From Paraburkholderia edwinii (GTDB lineage: Bacteria; Pseudomonadota; Gammaproteobacteria; Burkholderiales; Burkholderiaceae): a DNA stretch of 64,000 bases. Positions 17,522 to 25,217 of the stretch are shown piece by piece. The position numbers and the translations under genes are program-made. Position 1 is the stretch's first letter. Every line of letters begins with the position of its first letter. The stretch lies in NCBI RefSeq assembly GCF_019428685.1, contig NZ_CP080095.1, forward strand, positions 4,340,001 through 4,404,000, written 5' to 3'. The notes beneath the pieces were generated by a model. That model was not told the origin of the DNA. It saw only the letters and a list, made by a program, of their open reading frames with translations, and searched no databases.

Positions 17522-18409
17522 ATGCCCATGTTTGAGAATTTCACAAAAACCACGATCAAGACGAGCGGTGCCGAAATTGTGACGGTCAAAGGCGGCGAAG
17601 GCCCGCCGCTGTTGCTGATGCACGGCAATCCGTTCAACCATCTGTCGTGGCACAAGATCGCTCCGCGGCTGGCTAAGGAATTCACCGTCGTCTGTACCGA
17701 TCTGCGCGGCTATGGCGACAGCTCGAAGCCGGCCGGCGGCGGCGATCACTCGAACTACTCGTTCCGCGCCATGGCGCAGGACCAGGTGGAAGTGATGGAA
17801 ACGCTCGGCTTCACGAAGTTCCACGCGGCTGGGCATGATCGCGGCGCGCGCGTGCTGCACCGGATGTGCCTCGATCATCCGACCAAGGTGACCAAGGCCG
17901 GCTTCATGGACATGCTGCCGCAGCACCATCTGCTGAACAACGTGACGCGCCAGTGGGGCAAGTTTTCGTGGCACTGGTTCTTCATGACGCAGGACTACCC
18001 GACGCCGGAAACGATGATGGGCGCGGACCCGGAGTTCTTTATCCGCCGCAAGCTGTCGAAGACCGACCAGGGCACGAGCTTCTTCGGTCCCGAGGCGCTG
18101 CAGGATTACATCCGCTGCATCAAGAACCCGGAAGTGATCCATGCGATGTGCGAGGACTACCGCGCGACCTTTGGCGTCGACCTCGATATGGATACCGCCG
18201 ACTTCGACGCGGGCAAACGCGTGACCACACCTTCGCTGATTCTGTGGGGCGCGAAAGGCGGTGTCGGGCGCAATCACAACGCGGCCGAAGTGTGGGGCCG
18301 CTACGCGACGAACATCGTCAAGACCGGAACGGTGCCGTCGGGCCACTATCTGCAGGAAGAGTGCCCCGACGAAACGTATGAAGCGCTGTCGAGCTTCTTC
18401 CGCGACTGA
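17522..18409 (+). CDS. Haloacetate (fluoroacetate) dehalogenase-like alpha/beta-hydrolase
   Basis: The 295-residue alpha/beta-hydrolase carries every residue known for fluoroacetate dehalogenases: nucleophile Asp106 with Arg107 and Arg110 (GHDRGARVL) that bind carboxylate, Asp130, the halide pocket His151-Trp152 and Tyr213, and the general base His275 (SGHYLQEE). Their spacing is nearly identical to the characterised Burkholderia FA1 and Rhodopseudomonas enzymes (from memory of that literature). The known reaction converts haloacetate to glycolate plus halide through an ester intermediate. Whether this is its real role inside a leuCD-pdxA operon is unknown; it might act on another 2-substituted acid. 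GGAG lies six nt before the ATG. Confidence 0.85.
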   Translation: MPMFENFTKTTIKTSGAEIVTVKGGEGPPLLLMHGNPFNHLSWHKIAPRLAKEFTVVCTDLRGYGDSSKPAGGGDHSNYSFRAMAQDQVEVMETLGFTKFHAAGHDRGARVLHRMCLDHPTKVTKAGFMDMLPQHHLLNNVTRQWGKFSWHWFFMTQDYPTPETMMGADPEFFIRRKLSKTDQGTSFFGPEALQDYIRCIKNPEVIHAMCEDYRATFGVDLDMDTADFDAGKRVTTPSLILWGAKGGVGRNHNAAEVWGRYATNIVKTGTVPSGHYLQEECPDETYEALSSFFRD

Positions 18410-18540
18410 TACTCGACTGAGCGCCGGCATACCGGCAAAACCCTCTCGCAGCAGCGCGCGCGGCGCTGCATCCGCTGCAGTTCGACAGCAGCGCCGCGCA
18501 CCTCAACACCTCTGCCTTATAAAAACGAATGGAGGAAGAC

Positions 18541-19869
18541 ATGTCCCCTTCGCAGCCAACGCGAAGCAGGGCGAGGATCACGTTCATCCTGCTCTGCCTC
18601 ATGGCCTTCATCATGTACGTCGATCGCACGAATATTTCGGTCGCGGCGCCCGTGATGAGCAAGGAACTTGGGTTCAACAATACCCATCTCGGCTTTATCT
18701 TTTCCGCTTTCGCCATCGCCTATAGCTGCTTCATGATTCCGGGCGGCTGGCACAGCGACCGCATCGGTTCGCGCAAAGGCCTGTTGCTGTACGGCTCGCT
18801 ATGGGCCATCGCGACGATCGTCACCGGCGTGGTGGGCAGTCTTTACGCGCTGGTTGCCGCGCGGTTCTTCGTCGGCGTCGGCGAAGCGCCGATCTATCCG
18901 ACCGCCGCGCGCATGATCGCCCGCGTGATTCCCGAAGACCGCCGCGGCTCCGCGCAAGGCGCGATGCATGCGACGGGCCGTATTGCGAATGCGCTCGCGC
19001 CGCTGATCGTCACGGGCTTGATCGTCGCGTTTTCGTGGCGCTTTACGTTCATTATTCTCGGCGCCATTACGCTCGTATATATGGTCGTGATGTATCTGGG
19101 CCTGAACGAAGCGAAGAAGCATAGCGACGACGTGCAAAGCCATGGCGCGCAATCGCAGGCTCAGGCGGCAGCGGTACCCGTGCCTCAACGCAAACCGCTC
19201 GACTGGCGCGACATGATCCGCCGCGTATGGCCCGCTACGGCCGCGTGCTTCTGTCACGGCTGGGTGCTGTGGTTCTTCCTGAACTGGATTCCGTCGTTTT
19301 TCTCGCAGCGCTATGGCATGAAGCTCTCGCACAACGCGATCTTCTCCGCGCTCGTGCTGCTCGGCGGTTCGCTCGGCACCTTCGCGGGCGGCATGCTGAC
19401 CGACTGGCGCTTCAAACGCACCGGCAACCGGCTGCGCGCGCGCCGCGAAGTGATCATCCTCGGCTTCCTGTCGTCGATCATCTTCCTGATTCCGCTGCTG
19501 CTGACGCGCGACGTCACGATCAGTTCGGCGTGCCTCGGGCTCGCGTTCTTCTGCTCGGAACTCGCGGATTCGCCGCTCTGGGTGGTCGGCACGGAAGTCT
19601 CGCGCGAGCACTCAGCGACGTCGAGCGCATGCACGTTCACCGGGATGGCGCTGGCGGGCGCGGTGTCGCCGCTTGTCGTCGGCATGCTGCTCGATATGTC
19701 GCACGGCCGGTGGGCGGTGGCCTTCGTCGCCTCGATCGTCGTGCTGCTGCTAGGTCCGATCTTCACCTTGAAAATCCGGCTCGACGACGAGCCGCCATCC
19801 TCTTCCGGCAAAGCCCGGGAAAAGGCAGTGGCCGCTGGACCGAACGTGGCGCACGCGCCATCGCGTTAG
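18541..19869 (+). CDS. MFS transporter, ACS type, in the leuCD-like operon
   Basis: The start at 18541 follows GGAGGA, giving 442 residues and twelve helices. FIMYVDRTNISVAAPVM is the ACS signature (cf. phthalate, galactarate and tartrate carriers), with SDRIGSRKGLLLYGS as the loop 2-3 motif and ARFFVGVGEAPIYPTAARMI as the helix 4-5 region. A cytoplasmic loop of about 40 residues, rich in Gln, His and Ala, separates the two halves. It is in line with the metabolic genes and is the likely inner-membrane importer of their substrate, with the next porin as the outer-membrane entry (inference from context). Confidence 0.88.
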   Translation: MSPSQPTRSRARITFILLCLMAFIMYVDRTNISVAAPVMSKELGFNNTHLGFIFSAFAIAYSCFMIPGGWHSDRIGSRKGLLLYGSLWAIATIVTGVVGSLYALVAARFFVGVGEAPIYPTAARMIARVIPEDRRGSAQGAMHATGRIANALAPLIVTGLIVAFSWRFTFIILGAITLVYMVVMYLGLNEAKKHSDDVQSHGAQSQAQAAAVPVPQRKPLDWRDMIRRVWPATAACFCHGWVLWFFLNWIPSFFSQRYGMKLSHNAIFSALVLLGGSLGTFAGGMLTDWRFKRTGNRLRARREVIILGFLSSIIFLIPLLLTRDVTISSACLGLAFFCSELADSPLWVVGTEVSREHSATSSACTFTGMALAGAVSPLVVGMLLDMSHGRWAVAFVASIVVLLLGPIFTLKIRLDDEPPSSSGKAREKAVAAGPNVAHAPSR

Positions 19870-20108
19870 CACGACACCGTACGCGTGAACGCGGCTGCGA
19901 GGCACGGCGTTCACGCGTTCAAAAGGCGTTCAAAGCGCTTTAACCGGAAAACACGTATCGGCACGCGCAACGACCCGCGCATGCCGGACCGAAACATCGA
20001 AACGGATGTGGCGCTCTCACGTCCGTACTCAGCATTACTAATTAATGATCGACGCGCGACCTGGCTATTCCGTCAGGTGGCCGCCGGTCGACTAAAAGAG
20101 GAAACGAG

Positions 20109-21197
20109 ATGAGCATTGGAGGAGCAGCAATCAGGATCAGGCCGCTTTTGCTTGGCGTGCTGGCGACGTCGTTCAGCGCGGGCGCTTACGCGCAGTCGAG
20201 CGTGACGCTGTACGGCATCGCCGATGCGGGCCTGGAATTTCTCACCGGCGCGCCCAACGCGCAGGGTAAAGCGTCGCATCTGTTGCGCGAGGAATCGGGT
20301 GGCGTAAAGAGCAGCCGGATCGGGTTCAAGGGGGCGGAAGACCTTGGCGGCGGGCTGAAGGCGATCTTCCAGCTCGAAGGCGGCGTCGACATCACGAAGG
20401 GCAAGTCGCTGCAGAGCGGACGGCTGTTCGGCCGCCAGGCCTACGTGGGGCTCAGCAGCCGCTATGGCGCGCTCACGTTCGGCCGGCAGCGCGTGCCGAT
20501 GTACGACTTCTCGGTGCGTTACGATCCGCTCGATTACAACATCTACGGTCTGAAGCAGACCGACGGGCAGTTCACGGGCCGGGCCGACAACTCGGTCAAA
20601 TATCGCGGCAGCGTCGGCCCGGTCAGTTACGAGGCGCTCTATAGCACCGGTTACGACGCGACGATCCCGAACGGCGGCCAGGTGCCGGGCGAATTCAAGG
20701 TTGGGCGGGAAATCGGCGCGGCCGTGCAATACGCGAGCGGCCCGTTCTCGGCGATGGTGACCTACGATCTGCGCAACGGCACGTCGATCGCGACGCAGTC
20801 CGGCAAGGAGCAGCATCTGGCGGCGGCGGCGATGTACAAGATCGGCAAGGCCAAGGCGTACCTCGGTTACCGGTGGCTGAGCAGCACGCTGCCGCTCGAT
20901 TCGAGCACGCAAGGGCATGCGAACGAGTTCTGGACCGGCCTCGAGTACCGCGTCACCGTGCCGCTCTCGATCGCCGGCGCGGTCTTCTATACCGACATCA
21001 CGTCGGCAAGCCAGCGGCCGATCTATCTGGCCGCGACGGCCAAATACGCGTTGTCGAAGAGCACGACGCTGTATACGGAAGTCGGTTACGTGAAGAACAG
21101 CAACGGCTCAAACCTCGGTCTTAACGGCTACGACACCGACATCGTCGCCGGCCACAATCAGACGGGCGTCATGCTTGGCGTGATCCACTACTTCTAG
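20109..21197 (+). CDS. Gram-negative porin (OmpC/Omp32 type)
   Basis: A signal peptide ([17 protein letters not shown]) is followed by the typical betaproteobacterial porin start [18 protein letters not shown], the L3-type constriction segment, and a C-terminal VMLGVIHYF ending in Phe for BAM recognition. At 362 residues it matches 16-stranded trimeric porins. GAGGAAACGAG precedes the ATG. It is co-directional with the leuCD-pdxA operon but separated from the carrier by 239 nt, so it may have its own promoter. In Burkholderia such porins often accompany catabolic operons as the outer-membrane pore. Confidence 0.92.
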   Translation: MSIGGAAIRIRPLLLGVLATSFSAGAYAQSSVTLYGIADAGLEFLTGAPNAQGKASHLLREESGGVKSSRIGFKGAEDLGGGLKAIFQLEGGVDITKGKSLQSGRLFGRQAYVGLSSRYGALTFGRQRVPMYDFSVRYDPLDYNIYGLKQTDGQFTGRADNSVKYRGSVGPVSYEALYSTGYDATIPNGGQVPGEFKVGREIGAAVQYASGPFSAMVTYDLRNGTSIATQSGKEQHLAAAAMYKIGKAKAYLGYRWLSSTLPLDSSTQGHANEFWTGLEYRVTVPLSIAGAVFYTDITSASQRPIYLAATAKYALSKSTTLYTEVGYVKNSNGSNLGLNGYDTDIVAGHNQTGVMLGVIHYF

Positions 21198-21210
21198 CCT
21201 GAACGGGCAG

Positions 21211-21244
21211 CGCGGCCCCCGCCCCGCCTCGTTCGGGGGCCGCG
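21211..21244 (+). terminator. GC-rich hairpin after the porin gene
   Basis: A perfect 11-bp stem (CGCGGCCCCCG with CGGGGGCCGCG) encloses a 12-nt loop, 13 nt after the porin stop. The T tract is poor (gcagtcttgc), so it may be a weak terminator or a 3'-end protecting structure. Confidence 0.55.
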
Positions 21245-21335
21245 GCAGTCTTGCAACAGCTTTCTTCCGTGCCGACGAGCGACTTGGCGGGCCGCGTGGC
21301 GTAAAATACGCGTCTTTCCCGAATCGCTCGCCATC

Positions 21336-22469
21336 ATGACGCTCGCCTCCACCCCCGAGATCATCGCCGAACTCAAAGCCGGCCGGATGGTAATTCTCGT
21401 CGACGAAGAAGACCGCGAAAACGAGGGCGACCTCGTGATCGCAGCGGAATTCATCACGCCGGAAGCGATCAATTTCATGGCCCGCTACGGCCGCGGCCTG
21501 ATCTGCCTGACGCTGACGCAGGAACGCTGCAAGCAGCTGAACCTGCCGCTCATGACGTACCGCAACGGCACGCAATACGGCACCGCGTTCACGGTCAGCA
21601 TCGAGGCGGCCGAAGGCGTCACCACCGGCATCTCGGCCGCCGACCGCGCACGCACGATCGCCGCAGCCGTCGCGCACGACGCGCGCCCCGAGCACATCGT
21701 GCAACCGGGCCACATCTTCCCGATCATGGCGCAGCCGGGCGGCGTGCTGATGCGCGCCGGCCACACCGAAGCCGGCTGCGACTTCACCGCGCTCGCGGGG
21801 CTCACGCCCGCCGCGGTGATCTGCGAAATCATCAAGGACGACGGCACGATGGCGCGGCTGCCGGACCTGATCGAGTTCGCGCACGAACACGGTCTGAAGA
21901 TCGGCACGATCGCCGATCTGATCCACTACCGCAGCCGCACCGAATCGATCGTCGAACGCGTGGCGGAACGCACGATGCAAACGGCGCATGGCCCGTTCCG
22001 CGCGGTCATGTATCTGGACCAGCCGAGCGGCCAGCCGCATATCGCGCTCGTGCGTGGCACGCCCTCGCCCGATCGCGACACGCCGGTGCGCGTGCACGAA
22101 CCGCTGTCGGTGCTCGATCTGCTCGAAGTCGGCTCGTCGTGCACGCACTCGTGGACGCTCGACGCGGCGATCCAGGAAATCGCCTCGCGCGATATCGGCG
22201 TGATCGTCATGCTGAACTGCGGCGACTCGAAGGAACATCTGGTCGACCTGTTCAAGGCGTTCGACCAGCAGGACAAGGCGGAGGCGTTAAAGCGCCGCCC
22301 GGTCGACTTCAAGACCTACGGAATCGGCGCGCAGATTCTGCGTGAACTGGGCGTGGGCAAAATGCAGGTGCTGTCGAATCCGCGCAAGCTCGGCAGCATG
22401 TCAGGCTATGGGCTCGAAGTAACCGGTTTCGTGCCCATGCCGGGCGTCGCGGCCGAAAAGCCGTGCTAG
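21336..22469 (+). CDS. ribB: 3,4-dihydroxy-2-butanone 4-phosphate synthase with a degenerate GTP-cyclohydrolase II half (RibBX)
   Basis: Residues 1-200 are a complete DHBP synthase: [18 protein letters not shown] with the Mg-binding acidic loop, and [17 protein letters not shown]. This makes the four-carbon riboflavin precursor from ribulose 5-phosphate. Residues 205-377 have the GTP cyclohydrolase II fold, but where active enzymes carry the zinc cysteines (HSECLTGDVFGSLRCDCG type) this one reads [20 protein letters not shown], leaving one Cys. The second half should not be a cyclohydrolase; the name RibBX has been used for such proteins. A true ribA must be elsewhere. It heads ribB-ribH-nusB. 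Confidence 0.9.
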   Translation: MTLASTPEIIAELKAGRMVILVDEEDRENEGDLVIAAEFITPEAINFMARYGRGLICLTLTQERCKQLNLPLMTYRNGTQYGTAFTVSIEAAEGVTTGISAADRARTIAAAVAHDARPEHIVQPGHIFPIMAQPGGVLMRAGHTEAGCDFTALAGLTPAAVICEIIKDDGTMARLPDLIEFAHEHGLKIGTIADLIHYRSRTESIVERVAERTMQTAHGPFRAVMYLDQPSGQPHIALVRGTPSPDRDTPVRVHEPLSVLDLLEVGSSCTHSWTLDAAIQEIASRDIGVIVMLNCGDSKEHLVDLFKAFDQQDKAEALKRRPVDFKTYGIGAQILRELGVGKMQVLSNPRKLGSMSGYGLEVTGFVPMPGVAAEKPC

Positions 22470-22555
22470 CCGCCGTCGTGTTCGCTTGTTTAACACCTGC
22501 ATAACCCGCGCGTCAGTCAGTATGCTGCGCTCACCCTTCACTACACGGACCTGAT

Positions 22556-23083
22556 ATGGAAATCGGACAATACCAACCGAATCTCGACGGCGACGGGCTG
22601 CGCATCGGCATCGTGCAGTCGCGTTTCAACGAACCCGTATGCAACGGGCTGGCCGACGCCTGCATCGAAGAACTCGAACGTCTCGGCGTTACCGGCGAAG
22701 ACGTGCTGCTGGTCACGGTGCCGGGCGCGCTCGAAATTCCGCTCGCGCTGCAAAAGCTCGCGGAAAGCGGCCAGTTCGACGCGCTGATCGCGGTCGGCGC
22801 GGTGATCCGCGGCGAGACGTATCACTTCGAACTCGTGTCGAACGAAAACGGCGCGGGCATCTCGCGCGTCGGCCTCGACTTCGGTATTCCGGTTGCCAAC
22901 GCGGTGCTCACCACCGACACCGACGAACAGGCGGTCGCGCGCATGACCGAAAAGGGTCGCGACGCGGCGCGCGTGGCCGTTGAAATGGCGAATCTCGCGG
23001 TCGCGCTCGAACAGCTCGACGGCGATGACGACGAAGAAGAAGACGAAGAAGAAGATGAAGGTGACGAAGAGGATCGGGCATGA
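22556..23083 (+). CDS. ribH: 6,7-dimethyl-8-ribityllumazine synthase
   Basis: It condenses the DHBP-synthase product with the pyrimidine intermediate, forming lumazine in a large icosahedral or pentameric shell. [37 protein letters not shown] and [15 protein letters not shown] are the family landmarks. The protein has 175 residues; the core ends near residue 153 and is followed by an almost wholly acidic tail (about 15 of the last 21 residues are Asp or Glu). The tail is probably solvent-exposed. The stop overlaps the nusB start by 4 nt (ATGA), indicating translational coupling. Confidence 0.95.
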   Translation: MEIGQYQPNLDGDGLRIGIVQSRFNEPVCNGLADACIEELERLGVTGEDVLLVTVPGALEIPLALQKLAESGQFDALIAVGAVIRGETYHFELVSNENGAGISRVGLDFGIPVANAVLTTDTDEQAVARMTEKGRDAARVAVEMANLAVALEQLDGDDDEEEDEEEDEGDEEDRA

Positions 23084-23517
23084 AGAGCGCACGCCGACGT
23101 TCGCGCGAACTGGCCACGCAGGGGCTTTATCAGTGGCTGCTGTCGGGTGCGCCCGCCGGCGAGATCGATGCGCAGCTGCGTGGCGCGCAGGGTTTCGACA
23201 AAGCCGATCATGACCACCTGAATGCGGTGCTGCATGGCGTGATTCGCGAGGCCGACGACCTGTCGGCCGCGATCGCGCCGTGCCTCGACCGGCCGATCGA
23301 TCAGCTTTCGCCGGTCGAGCGCTCGGTGCTGCTCGTGGCCGCCTATGAGTTCAAGCATCACATCGATATCCCGTATCGCGTCGTGATCAATGAAGCGGTC
23401 GAGCTCGCTAAAACATTCGGCGGGTCGGACGGCTACAAATACGTAAACGGTGTGCTCGACAAGCTCGCCGTGCAGTTGCGCGAAGCCGAGACGCAGTCCG
23501 CGGGGCGCAAGCGCTAG
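23080..23517 (+). CDS. nusB: Transcription antitermination factor NusB
   Basis: The 145-residue helical protein has the canonical start [19 protein letters not shown] and the pattern [20 protein letters not shown] and [18 protein letters not shown]. NusB with NusE (S10) binds boxA RNA for antitermination of rRNA operons. The gene sits directly behind ribH with an ATGA overlap, the common proteobacterial arrangement. Confidence 0.96.
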   Translation: MKSARRRSRELATQGLYQWLLSGAPAGEIDAQLRGAQGFDKADHDHLNAVLHGVIREADDLSAAIAPCLDRPIDQLSPVERSVLLVAAYEFKHHIDIPYRVVINEAVELAKTFGGSDGYKYVNGVLDKLAVQLREAETQSAGRKR

Positions 23518-23589
23518 ACAGCGGAAGTCAAATAGCACTGAAGCAGGATTGAAGTCAGATTCAGGCAGGACTCGAACGGGACTCGTCGA

Positions 23590-24786
23590 ATGAACAGCGT
23601 GAGCGAACCTCTGATCCATCTGGCCGCGCGCGTCGATGCGATCCAGCCGTTCCATGTGATGGAAATGATGAAGGAGGCCGCGCTGCTCGAACGCGCCGGC
23701 CGCGACATCATTCATATGAGCATCGGCCAGCCCGATTTCACCGCGCCGCAAGCGGTGCTCGATGCAGCGGCGAATGCGCTCAAGCGCGGCGACATGCACT
23801 ACACGAGCGCGCTCGGCATCGAGCCGCTGCGTGCGGCGATCGCCCGCCATTACCAGCACGCATATGGTCTCGAGGTCGATCCGGCGCGGATCGTCGTGAC
23901 GGCCGGCGCGTCGGCGGCGCTGCTGCTCGCCTGCACGGCGCTGATCGATCGCGACGACGAAGTGCTGATGCCGGACCCGTGCTACCCATGCAACCGCCAT
24001 TTCGTGACCGCCGCCGAGGGCAAGCCGGTGCTCGTGCCGAGCGGCCCCGTCGAACGCTTCCAGCTGACCGCCGATGACGTCGAGCGCCTGTGGACGGCGC
24101 GCACGCGCGGCGTGCTGCTCGCGTCGCCGTCGAATCCGACCGGCACGTCGATCGCGCCGGACGAACTGAAGCGTATCGTGGCGGCCGTGCGTGCGCGCGG
24201 CGGCTTTACGGTCGTCGATGAGATCTATCAGGGGCTCAGTTACGACGCGCCGCCGGTGTCCGCCGTGTCGTACGGCGAGGACGTGATCACCGTCAACAGC
24301 TTCTCGAAGTACTTCAACATGACGGGCTGGCGGCTCGGCTGGCTCGTCGTACCGCCGTCGCTCGTCGGCGCATTCGAGAAGCTGTCGCAGAACCTTTTCA
24401 TTTGCGCCTCGGCGCTCGCACAGCACGCGGCGCTTGCGTGTTTCGAGCCGGAAACGCTGGCGATCTACGAAATGCGCCGCCTCGAATTCAAGCGTCGTCG
24501 CGACTATCTGGTCCCGGCGCTCGAATCGCTCGGCTTCAAGGTGCCGGTGATGCCCGATGGCGCGTTCTACGTCTATGCCGATTGCCGGAACGTGCCGCAC
24601 GCCGCGGCCGGCGACAGCTCCGCACTGGCGAACGCGATGCTGCACGACGCGGGCGTCGTGATGGTGCCGGGGATGGATTTCGGATCGGCCGCGCCGCAGC
24701 ACTACGTGCGCGTGTCGTACGCGACCGCTTACGCGCGGCTTGAAGAAGCGGTCGAGCGGCTGCGCGGCGTGTTTGCCCTTCCCTGA
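23590..24786 (+). CDS. PLP-dependent class I/II aminotransferase
   Basis: This 398-residue fold-type I aminotransferase shows IHMSIGQPDFTAPQAVLDAAA, the PLP contacts VTAGASAALLLACTAL and ASPSNPTGTSI, DEIYQGLSYD, and the PLP lysine in SFSKYFNMTGWRLGW, with the carboxylate Arg in YVRVSYAT. It resembles the aspartate/alanine/LL-DAP aminotransferase groups; the exact amino donor cannot be fixed. It lies 72 nt behind nusB in the same direction and may be read from the rib-nus transcript. The spacer has no obvious terminator. Confidence 0.88.
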   Translation: MNSVSEPLIHLAARVDAIQPFHVMEMMKEAALLERAGRDIIHMSIGQPDFTAPQAVLDAAANALKRGDMHYTSALGIEPLRAAIARHYQHAYGLEVDPARIVVTAGASAALLLACTALIDRDDEVLMPDPCYPCNRHFVTAAEGKPVLVPSGPVERFQLTADDVERLWTARTRGVLLASPSNPTGTSIAPDELKRIVAAVRARGGFTVVDEIYQGLSYDAPPVSAVSYGEDVITVNSFSKYFNMTGWRLGWLVVPPSLVGAFEKLSQNLFICASALAQHAALACFEPETLAIYEMRRLEFKRRRDYLVPALESLGFKVPVMPDGAFYVYADCRNVPHAAAGDSSALANAMLHDAGVVMVPGMDFGSAAPQHYVRVSYATAYARLEEAVERLRGVFALP

Positions 24787-24817
24787 GCACCCCGACTCTG
24801 ACACGGTCGGGCGACCG

Positions 24818-24831
24818 TATGAAATATCATA
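24818..24831. promoter_or_regulatory. hipBA operator 1 (TATGA-N4-TCATA)
   Basis: The 14-bp sequence TATGAAATATCATA lies upstream of the hipBA promoter. It shares the TATGA-N4-TCATA pattern with two further copies. Its centre is 30 bp (about three helical turns) from operator 2. Confidence 0.75.
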
Positions 24832-24847
24832 AAAAATGGGCTAAATT

Positions 24848-24861
24848 TATGATATTTCATA
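24848..24861. promoter_or_regulatory. hipBA operator 2 (TATGA-N4-TCATA)
   Basis: TATGATATTTCATA is the exact reverse complement of operator 1. Same-face spacing (30 bp) suggests cooperative binding by HipB dimers. It lies just upstream of the expected -35 region of the promoter whose -10 is TATAAT at 24891-24896. Confidence 0.75.
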
Positions 24862-24890
24862 CTCGACGAGAGATGAGTTCGTTTGGCGCG

Positions 24891-24896
24891 TATAAT
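24891..24896 (+). promoter_or_regulatory. -10 element of the hipBA promoter
   Basis: A perfect TATAAT predicts a transcript start near 24903, about 24 nt before the hipB ATG. The -35 region (around 24868-24873) is weak, as often seen in autoregulated toxin-antitoxin promoters. Confidence 0.65.
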
Positions 24897-24920
24897 TTAT
24901 AAAACAAATGACGCCAAAAG

Positions 24921-24934
24921 TATGAAATGTCATT
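24921..24934. promoter_or_regulatory. hipBA operator 3, overlapping the hipB start codon
   Basis: TATGAAATGTCATT matches the TATGA-N4-TCATA pattern with one mismatch and spans ATG 24927-24929. Binding here would act as a roadblock downstream of the promoter. Confidence 0.65.
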
Positions 24935-25217
24935 CCTGACTCAGCTCAGACAGCTTGTTGCCCAACGCGGCACGACGCCGACGCGCCTCGCGGACGTCGT
25001 CGGCATCGCGCGGCCGAATCTCACGACCACCCTGGCCGGCAAGCACGACACGCGCGGCTCGACGCTCGAGGCCATCGCCGGCGCGCTCGACGCGCAGTGG
25101 GTGCTGGTCCCCAAGGAACATCTCGCGGCGGTACAGCAGGTCCTTGAAGGACGCGACGCTGGGCCCGATCGCGCAGCGAAAGCCGCCGTGGACCTGCTGC
25201 TCGAGAAGAAACCATGA
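24927..25217 (+). CDS. hipB: HipB-like antitoxin, XRE-family HTH repressor
   Basis: The 96-residue protein is almost entirely an XRE/lambda-repressor helix-turn-helix: FLTQLRQLVAQRGTTPTRLADVVGIARPNLTTTLAGK with the recognition helix near residues 30-40. HipB proteins bind DNA as dimers, repress the hipBA promoter and neutralise HipA. No good Shine-Dalgarno precedes ATG 24927, and an operator copy overlaps the start. The stop overlaps the hipA start by 4 nt. The surrounding non-coding DNA is AT-rich compared with the flanks, consistent with acquisition. Confidence 0.87.
   Translation: MSFLTQLRQLVAQRGTTPTRLADVVGIARPNLTTTLAGKHDTRGSTLEAIAGALDAQWVLVPKEHLAAVQQVLEGRDAGPDRAAKAAVDLLLEKKP

Noticed and set aside
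21198..21335. An FMN riboswitch before ribB
   Set aside because: The spacer is only 138 bp and contains the porin hairpin and a TAAAAT element; no RFN core sequences are visible.
22822..24804. A 660-codon open frame on the minus strand opposite ribH, nusB and the aminotransferase gene
   Set aside because: It is the antisense shadow of three well-supported genes; its composition is dominated by Arg, His and Ala as expected for GC-rich shadows and it has no family motifs.
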